Of a stretch of DNA of 10,530 nt, positions 6,158 through 10,530 are shown in pieces. The translations under genes were made by a program, and so were the position numbers. The stretch is from DASYVD01 sp050693035. Lineage in GTDB: Bacteria; Actinomycetota; UBA4738; CALAEC01. Under the pieces are notes generated by a model that made no database searches, was not told the origin of the DNA, and saw only the letters and a list, made by a program, of their open reading frames with translations. Position 1 is the first letter of the stretch. Every line of letters starts with the position of its first letter. The stretch lies in the NCBI GenBank assembly GCA_050693035.1, contig JBOGWB010000017.1, positions 1 to 10,530 of the forward strand. Direction: 5' to 3'.

Positions 6158-6604
6158 TCAGCGCGCCGCGAGCTCACCCAGCCACGCCCGGAGGCGGGGT
6201 AGGTGCTCCCGGTAGTGGTGGGCTCCGTTGTCCCGGAACCAGGAAGCTGCGTGCTCGTCGAGCCGATCCTCCGCCAGGAGGTCGAGCTCCTCGAGCATCC
6301 GGCCCCGGGCCGAGTGGAGCTGGGCCCACACGTCGTGCAGGTCGAGGTGGCGACAGGCCTCCCAGAACCGCGCGTTCATGACGTCCTCGTCGAGCTCTTC
6401 TCTCCGGTAGGTGTCCAGCCGCATCCGTTGGAGGGCCTGGGCGCCTTCGGCCATCCAGCAGGCCAGATGGGCCAAGAGGTCCTTGACCGACCATTTCGGC
6501 TGGTAGCCATCCTCGAGAACGAGGTCGTCGGAGAGGCCCTGCACCGCGGTCCGGAGGTCGGCCCAGGCCTGGTCCTCCTCCCGGATCAGCTCCTCCTTCT
6601 TCAT
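6158..6604 (-). CDS. DinB / ClbS(DfsB)-like four-helix protein
   Basis: A 148-residue protein starting at MKKEELIREE; the ATG at 6602-6604 has GAGGGG just upstream, 13 nt after the obgE stop, and a longer in-frame form would overlap obgE. Motifs KWSVKDLLAHLACW (37-50) and HHYREHLPRLRAWL (129-142) match the DinB-like superfamily, closest in pattern to the ClbS/DfsB (DUF1706) group. His46 and one or two of His129, His130 and His134 are likely metal or active-site residues. Superfamily members include thiol-dependent transferases (mycothiol or bacillithiol) and the colibactin self-resistance hydrolase ClbS, but most are uncharacterised; no substrate can be named. It occupies the place where proline genes often sit between obgE and nadD. 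Its job in the operon is unknown. Confidence 0.75.
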   Translation of the reverse strand: MKKEELIREEDQAWADLRTAVQGLSDDLVLEDGYQPKWSVKDLLAHLACWMAEGAQALQRMRLDTYRREELDEDVMNARFWEACRHLDLHDVWAQLHSARGRMLEELDLLAEDRLDEHAASWFRDNGAHHYREHLPRLRAWLGELAAR

Positions 6605-6617
6605 GGCCCCTCGAGCC

Positions 6618-7871
6618 TCATCCTTCCACGTCCTCGGGAAGGAAGAGGAACGCTCGCCCACCGATCTGGACCTCGTCGCCCCGGCGAGCCCCCATCTCCG
6701 AAAGCTGGCGCTCCACACCGTGGCGGCGGAGCCGCTCCTGGAGCCGGCTCACCGCCCGCTCGTCCTCGAAGTCCGTCTCCGCTACCCAGCGTTCCACGCG
6801 CCGGCCCTCCACCCGGAATCGGTCCCCCTCTCGGTGGACCGTGAAGGCCTCCCTCCCCGGCCGCAGCACCACGTAGGGCGCGCGTTCCGGCTGGGGAGCG
6901 GAGGCGGCCAGGCCGGCGATCCGGCTCGCCAGCTTCTCGACGCCTTGCCCGGTCTCGCCGGAGACCACCACGGTCTCACCCACGGAGCGGAGGGGCCGCA
7001 CCCGGTCCTCGATCTCTCCCGACGGCACCAGGTCGGCCTTCGTGGCCGCGATGATGAACGACCGGGCCGCGAGGTCGCGGTCGAACGCCTCGACCTCCTT
7101 CCGGACCACCTCCAGGTCGGACCGGGGATCATCCCCCGCCAGGTCGACCACGTACACGAGTGCTCGGCACCGGGAGATATGGCGGAGGAACCGATCCCCC
7201 AGGCCCTTCCCCGCGTGGGCTCCCTCGATCAGCCCGGGCACGTCGGCCACCACGATCCTCCGGCCGTCTTCCTCCGCCACGCCGAGGTTCGGGGCGAGCG
7301 TGGTGAACGGATACGGAGCCACTTTGGGGTGAGCCGCGGTCAGCCGGGAGAGCAACGTGGACTTGCCCGCGTTGGGAAGGCCGACCAACCCCACGTCGGC
7401 CACCAGGCGCAGCTCGAGACCGAGGCGGTGCTCCTCGCCCGACTCTCCCGGCTCGGCGGCCCGAGGAAGGCGGTTCCGAGCGGAGGCCAGCGAGGCGTTG
7501 CCACGCCCGCCGCGGCCCCCCGCGGCCACCACCACCCGGGCTCCGGGCCCCACCAGGTCGGCCACGAGCCCTCGCTCGTCGCGGACCACGGTGCCGTGGG
7601 GAACCCGGAGCACCAGGTCGTCGCCGTCCGGTCCCCTTCGGTTGTTGCCGTGACCGCGGCCGCCATCGGCGGCCCGCTGGTGGGGATGCTTCGCCAACCA
7701 GCCCAGGTCGAAGACCTCGGGGGACACCTCCAGGATGACCTCCCCCCCGTGGCCCCCGTCTCCCCCGTCGGGACCTCCACGGGGCTTGTACTTCTCGCGA
7801 TGGAAGGAGACGGCCCCATCACCGCCGCGGCCGGCGCGGACGAACAACACCGCTTCGTCGACGAAGCTCAT
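6618..7871 (-). CDS. obgE: GTPase ObgE/CgtA
   Basis: A 417-residue Obg GTPase, a late 50S assembly and stress factor bound to the ribosome. Glycine-rich Obg fold at 1-158 (RGGPDGGDGGHGG at 31-43); G domain with GLPNAGKST (164-172), switch I PYPFTTLAPN (187-195), DVPGLIEGAH (210-219), G4 as TKAD (277-280) in place of the usual NKxD, and G5 SGET (304-307) in place of SA. The C-terminal OCT domain (about 335-417) is typical of Actinomycetota and Firmicutes. I chose the ATG at 7869-7871 because MSFVDEAVLFVRAGRGGDG is the canonical N-terminus; the frame stays open for 63 further codons, but that stretch is the antisense of the plus-strand gene. No good Shine-Dalgarno precedes the ATG; the message may be leaderless. 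Confidence 0.97.
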   Translation of the reverse strand: MSFVDEAVLFVRAGRGGDGAVSFHREKYKPRGGPDGGDGGHGGEVILEVSPEVFDLGWLAKHPHQRAADGGRGHGNNRRGPDGDDLVLRVPHGTVVRDERGLVADLVGPGARVVVAAGGRGGRGNASLASARNRLPRAAEPGESGEEHRLGLELRLVADVGLVGLPNAGKSTLLSRLTAAHPKVAPYPFTTLAPNLGVAEEDGRRIVVADVPGLIEGAHAGKGLGDRFLRHISRCRALVYVVDLAGDDPRSDLEVVRKEVEAFDRDLAARSFIIAATKADLVPSGEIEDRVRPLRSVGETVVVSGETGQGVEKLASRIAGLAASAPQPERAPYVVLRPGREAFTVHREGDRFRVEGRRVERWVAETDFEDERAVSRLQERLRRHGVERQLSEMGARRGDEVQIGGRAFLFLPEDVEG

Positions 7872-7875
7872 GCGA

Positions 7876-7883
7876 CTATTCTG
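7876..7883. promoter_or_regulatory. Overlapping divergent -10-like elements between obgE and the plus-strand gene
   Basis: Only 16 nt separate the two divergent starts. The plus strand reads TATTCT (7877-7882), 5 nt before ATG 7888. The minus strand reads CAGAAT (7883-7878), 6 nt before the obgE ATG. Each matches 4 of 6 bases of TATAAT and would give leaderless messages. No strong -35 sequences are seen. Confidence 0.3.
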
Positions 7884-7887
7884 GGTG

Positions 7888-8271
7888 ATGCCGAGTCCCG
7901 TGCGCGTGTGGATGGCCCGCCCGGGCCGCGAAGGTACATCCCCCGGGATGCTCTCCCTGGATGAATCCGCCCTGTGGTTCGAGGGTGGGAGGACCACGCT
8001 ACGGATCCACACCACCGAGATCGTGAAGGTTCGACGGGCTCGAGGGAGCCCTGTCATCACCGTCGAGTGGGTGGAGGAAGGTGAGCGGCAGGAGACCGCC
8101 TTCTACTTCGTGGAGCCGGGGCCACTCGGGGAGGGCCTGGAACCTCCCTGGATGCCCGGCCGCGGACTCGACCGAACCGTCTCCCTCATGCGCCTCCGCG
8201 CGGCAAACAAGGAACTGAAGCCGGTGGTGGTGGGGTGGACGGCGGCGATCCGCCGGCTGGCAAGAGGCTAG
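7888..8271 (+). CDS. Hypothetical protein, PH-like beta-rich domain (127 aa)
   Basis: A plus-strand gene in the gap between rpmA and obgE. I do not recognise a named family. After a short basic N-terminus the protein alternates hydrophobic and polar residues as in beta strands: GMLSLDESALWFEGG, TTLRIHTTEIVKVRRARG, SPVITVEWVEEG, ETAFYFVEPGPL; the end, VVGWTAAIRRLARG, looks helical. This pattern suits a small PH/GRAM-like barrel closed by a helix, which is inference. Codon use is as GC-rich at third positions as the neighbours, so it is unlikely to be noise. ATG at 7888 is chosen; ATGs at 7912 and 7948 are possible, and none has a clear Shine-Dalgarno. Its stop lies 10 nt from the convergent rpmA stop, and its start 16 nt from the divergent obgE start. 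No signal peptide or membrane segment is seen. Confidence 0.65.
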   Translation: MPSPVRVWMARPGREGTSPGMLSLDESALWFEGGRTTLRIHTTEIVKVRRARGSPVITVEWVEEGERQETAFYFVEPGPLGEGLEPPWMPGRGLDRTVSLMRLRAANKELKPVVVGWTAAIRRLARG

Positions 8272-8273
8272 AG

Positions 8274-8297
8274 GGTCGCCGCTAGGACGCGGCGATC
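8274..8297. terminator. Hairpin at the convergent gene ends
   Basis: TCGCCGC (8276-8282) and GCGGCGA (8289-8295) form a perfect 7-bp stem with loop TAGGAC, extended by a G·T and a G-C pair. It covers the last codons and stop of rpmA and directly follows the plus-strand gene. There is no real U-tract on either side, so it may slow or end transcription from both directions only weakly. Confidence 0.35.
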
Positions 8298-8533
8298 GAG
8301 GCGTACTTGCGACCGCCGGAGGAGTGGAACTTCACCACTCCCGCCGCCGTCGCGAACAGGGTGTCGTCGCCGCCCCGGCGAACCCCCTCACCGGGATGGA
8401 TCCTGGTCCCCCGCTGGCGGACGATGATGGCTCCGGCCTTCACGGACTCACCACCGAAGGCCTTCACGCCGAGACGCTTGGCCTCGCTGTCCCGACCGTT
8501 CCTCGATGCGGCTGCGCCCTTCTTGTGTGCCAT
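8282..8533 (-). CDS. rpmA: 50S ribosomal protein L27
   Basis: An 83-residue L27 near the peptidyl-transferase centre, complete and normal in length. It begins MAHKKGAAASRNGRDSE and has the family core RLGVKAFGGESVKAGAIIVRQRGT in residues 20-43, then HPGEGVRRGGDDTLFA. The N-terminus begins directly with the Ala-His-Lys-Lys tail, so there is no cleavable extension of the Firmicute type. Start ATG at 8531-8533 lies 22 nt after the rplU stop; the upstream GGGTGGG is a weak ribosome binding site. It forms the classical pair with rplU. Unlike usual, obgE does not follow directly: a gene on the other strand lies between. Confidence 0.97.
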   Translation of the reverse strand: MAHKKGAAASRNGRDSEAKRLGVKAFGGESVKAGAIIVRQRGTRIHPGEGVRRGGDDTLFATAAGVVKFHSSGGRKYASIAAS

Positions 8534-8555
8534 GACCCACCCAGGGTAGCAGACC

Positions 8556-9056
8556 CTAGCCCTCTTTCTTCGTGGTGCTCTTCTTGGCCGCCGGCTTCTT
8601 GGCGGATGTCTTCTTCGCCGCGGGCTTCTTCGCGGGGGGCTTCTTGGCGGCCGGCTTCGCTGCCGTCTTCTTGGCCGCGGGCTTCTTCGCCGCCGGCTTG
8701 GCTGCCGGCTTCTCTTCCGCCTCGGCTCGGCGGTCCACCTTGTCGGGGCTCAGAGCCACCTCGTGGATCTCGAGGAGAGTGAGCAGCTGCCGATGCCCCA
8801 TGGATCTCTGGTACCCGGACTTCGGCCGGTACTTGAAGACCTTGACCTTGTCGCCCTTCTTGTCACCGAGCAGCCGCGCAACGACCCGCGCCCTGGCCAG
8901 GTCCTTCCCCACGTGGGCCTTTCCGTCGTCGTCGAACACGACCAGTGGCTTGAACTCCACCGACTCGCCGGGGTCGGCGTGCATGAACTCGACCTCGATC
9001 CGGTCGCCGGCCTGCACCCGCTGCTGCTTCCCTCCTGCCTTGATCACCGCATACAT
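8556..9056 (-). CDS. rplU: 50S ribosomal protein L21 with Lys/Ala-rich C-terminal extension
   Basis: Residues 1-104 are a standard L21: MYAVIKAGGKQQRVQAGD at the start, YRPKSGYQRSMGHRQ (77-91), the signature of the family, then LLTLLEIHEV. L21 binds 23S rRNA in early 50S assembly. Residues 107-166 are an extra tail made of repeats such as PAAKKPAAKK, AAKPAAKK, PAKK and SAKK, similar in composition to histone H1-like bacterial tails; bacterial L21 is usually only about 100 residues. The tail should be disordered and bind RNA or DNA. ATG 9054-9056 follows a strong GAGGAGGA site (9061-9068), with only 21 nt to the RNase E/G stop, so the three genes are likely co-transcribed. Confidence 0.96.
   Translation of the reverse strand: MYAVIKAGGKQQRVQAGDRIEVEFMHADPGESVEFKPLVVFDDDGKAHVGKDLARARVVARLLGDKKGDKVKVFKYRPKSGYQRSMGHRQLLTLLEIHEVALSPDKVDRRAEAEEKPAAKPAAKKPAAKKTAAKPAAKKPPAKKPAAKKTSAKKPAAKKSTTKKEG
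8565..8708 (-). repeat. Degenerate Lys/Ala/Pro-codon repeats in the rplU tail
   Basis: Residues 117-164 of L21 are built from 3-5 residue units of the kind (P/T/S)AAKK or PAKK. On the plus strand they appear as recurring GCCGGCTTCTTGGC-like words. Such repeats can grow or shrink by slippage, so the tail length may vary between strains. Confidence 0.85.
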
Positions 9057-9077
9057 GCGTTCCTCCTCGAGCCCCTG

Positions 9078-10530
9078 CTAGACCTCGTGAGTGAGCAAGA
9101 TACCCCGACCCTCACAGGTCGGACACGTCTCCGAGAAAGACTCCACCAGCCCCGCGGACACCTTCTTCCGGGTGACCTCGAGGAGGCCCAGCGGGGTGAT
9201 GTCGAACACCTGGGAGCGGGTCTTGTCCATGGCCAGGGCCTCTCGGAACGTCCGGATGACCAGCTCCCGGTTCTTCTCCAGGAGCATGTCGATGAAGTCG
9301 ATCACGATGATCCCGCCGATGTCGCGGAGGCGGAGCTGGCGGGCGATCTCCGTCGCCGCCTCGAGGTTCGTGCCCACCACCGTCTCCTCGAGGTTGGTCT
9401 TTCCGACGTGCCGCCCGGTGTTGACGTCGATCACCGTCATCGCTTCGGTGCGGTCGATCACGATGTAGCCGCCGGAGGGGAGCCAGACCTTCCGCTCGAG
9501 CGCCTTGTGGATCTGCTCGATCACGTGGCGCTCCTCGAACACCGGAAGGGGGCCCTGATGCAAGCGAACCCGCTCCAGCAGGGTCGGGGCGACTTCCTTC
9601 AGGTACGCCCGGATCTTCTCGAAGATGTCCGGCGAGTCGGTGACGATCTCCTGGAACTCGGCGGGAGAGAACACGTCGCGGATGACCCGGATGGTGAGCT
9701 CGGGTTCCTCGTAGATGACGGCGGGGGCCTTGGCCCGGCGCGACTTCCGCTTGATCGAGTCCCAGATCTTCTTGAGGCGCTCGAGGTCCGCGGCGAGATC
9801 TTCCTCCCCGGCCCCTTCGGCGGCGGTCCGGATGATCACTCCGACCTCAGACGGCCTGATCTTCTTGAGAACGTCCCGCAGCCGCCGGCGCTCCGGGTCG
9901 GGAAGCCGGCGGCTGATCCCGTATACCCCTCCGTCGGGCACGTAGACCAGGAACCGACCCGGCAGGCTGATCTGGGCGGTCAGCCTGGGACCCTTCCCTC
10001 CGAGCGGATCCTTGGTCACCTGGACCAGAACCGACTGACCCGGCTTCAGGGCCTGCTCGATCCGCCGCTCGGACGCCTCCACCTCCTCGTCGAAGGCAAC
10101 CTCCCCCGCGTAGAGCACGGCATTGCGTCCTCGTCCGATGTCCACGAAGGCTGCCTCCATGCCGGGCAGGACGTTCTGGACCCGCCCGAGGTAGACGTTG
10201 CCGACCATGGACCGCGCGCCCACCCGCGTGACGTAGTGCTCCACGAGCTCTTCGCCTTCGAGGACCGCGATCCGGACCCGTTCGTCGTGCTCCGTGATGA
10301 GCATGGTCTTGTCGGTCCGGCGATCCGGTACGACCTCGAGGTCACGGCGGCGGCGGAGGGTGCCTGGTCGTCTGCGTTCGCGCTCGCGGCCGCGAGTGCG
10401 GGTGCTGGGGGCGGGCGACGCGCGGCCCCTCTGGGTCGCCCGCTTGGCAGGCTGCTTGGGGGCGGGCGCGTCGACCCCCGCGGCGGTGTCCGTGGCGGCC
10501 GGCTCGGTCCCGGCCGGCTCGGTCCCGGCC
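9078..10530 (-). CDS. Ribonuclease E/G, N-terminus beyond window
   Basis: Endoribonuclease of the RNase E/G family for mRNA turnover and rRNA processing; 5'-partial, since the frame is open to the window edge. Numbering from the Met at 10302-10304 (408 residues to the stop): S1 RNA-binding region about 35-110 (GNVYLGRVQNVLPGMEAAFVDIG), catalytic DNase I-like region with VIDVNTG (Asp293) and VIDFIDM (Asp336) as metal ligands, LEAATEIARQLRLRDIGG between them, and the Zn-link CPTCEGRG (Cys394, Cys397) close to the C-terminus. There is no long C-terminal degradosome scaffold. Instead about 75 visible residues precede this Met, with Ala/Pro/Thr-rich and then Arg-rich sequence (RTRGRERERRRPG), as in actinobacterial RNase E with N-terminal extensions. 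The true start is therefore probably upstream, outside the window, and not the Met at 10304. First of the rplU–rpmA cluster. Confidence 0.93.
   Translation of the reverse strand, partial: AGTEPAGTEPAATDTAAGVDAPAPKQPAKRATQRGRASPAPSTRTRGRERERRRPGTLRRRRDLEVVPDRRTDKTMLITEHDERVRIAVLEGEELVEHYVTRVGARSMVGNVYLGRVQNVLPGMEAAFVDIGRGRNAVLYAGEVAFDEEVEASERRIEQALKPGQSVLVQVTKDPLGGKGPRLTAQISLPGRFLVYVPDGGVYGISRRLPDPERRRLRDVLKKIRPSEVGVIIRTAAEGAGEEDLAADLERLKKIWDSIKRKSRRAKAPAVIYEEPELTIRVIRDVFSPAEFQEIVTDSPDIFEKIRAYLKEVAPTLLERVRLHQGPLPVFEERHVIEQIHKALERKVWLPSGGYIVIDRTEAMTVIDVNTGRHVGKTNLEETVVGTNLEAATEIARQLRLRDIGGIIVIDFIDMLLEKNRELVIRTFREALAMDKTRSQVFDITPLGLLEVTRKKVSAGLVESFSETCPTCEGRGILLTHEV
10501..10530. repeat. Tandem 15-bp direct repeat at window edge
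   Basis: GGCTCGGTCCCGGCC occurs twice without interruption at the end of the window, in frame with the RNase E/G gene, where it encodes AGTEP twice. The array may continue past the edge. Confidence 0.8.

Noticed and set aside
4137..6202. Plus-strand open frames of 440-466 codons opposite nadD and the LCP-like gene
   Set aside because: Antisense shadows of recognised genes, with Arg/Pro-rich low-complexity translations.
6603..7964. Plus-strand open frame of 453 codons opposite obgE
   Set aside because: obgE is unmistakable on the other strand; this frame is its antisense.
7872..8060. 63-residue N-terminal extension of ObgE
   Set aside because: The canonical Obg N-terminus starts at the ATG at 7869-7871, and the extra part is antisense to the plus-strand gene without Obg similarity.
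8543..8557. AGGGT/ACCCT hairpin between rplU and rpmA as an attenuator
   Set aside because: Only a 5-bp stem with no U-tract, inside a 22-nt gap of a co-transcribed pair; too weak to call.
1..10530. CRISPR array, insertion sequence ends, rRNA or riboswitch
   Set aside because: I looked for regularly spaced repeats, transposase motifs with terminal inverted repeats and known RNA cores, and found none.

Overview
The window is GC-rich and codes almost edge to edge. It looks like a chromosomal piece of a bacterium of the Actinomycetota, probably not one of the well-studied genera. The main reason is the minus-strand order RNase E/G – rplU – rpmA – obgE – (one gene) – nadD – LytR/CpsA/Psr-type protein – rsfS, which is typical of that phylum. 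GTG and TTG starts, 4-nt stop/start overlaps and a replication-relaxation protein beside a large serine recombinase also fit. I cannot assign a class or genus from sequence alone.

Left part (1–~2490, plus strand): the end of an apparent integrated element. It holds the 3' part of a replication-relaxation family gene, an unrecognised 56-residue ORF, and a 511-residue large serine recombinase. The three are joined by ATGA and GTGA overlaps, so they look like one translationally coupled unit. The recombinase reading frame runs into a tRNA gene on the opposite strand, and its last 20 residues and its stop codon are antisense tRNA sequence. This suggests integration at a tRNA-Ala(GGC) gene. The other end of the element is not in the window.

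Middle part (2489–6604, minus strand): the tRNA with a possible promoter, a GC-rich hairpin, and then, in transcription order, a DinB/ClbS-like protein, nadD, a membrane LCP-like protein with a long acidic N-terminal tail and a LytR_C domain, rsfS, and a PIG-L type deacetylase. Gaps are small or overlapping, so this is probably one operon continuing from obgE, with a possible internal promoter before nadD.

Right part (6618–10530, minus strand except one gene): RNase E/G (N-terminus cut by the window edge), L21 with a histone-like Lys/Ala tail, L27, and the GTPase ObgE. A plus-strand gene for a small, PH-like hypothetical protein sits between rpmA and obgE. It converges on rpmA and diverges from obgE.

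Together the minus-strand genes serve RNA processing, ribosome assembly and silencing (L21, L27, ObgE, RsfS), NAD synthesis and the cell envelope. The most unusual parts are the serine recombinase/tRNA junction, the degenerate LCP protein, and the antisense gene inside the rpmA–obgE junction.
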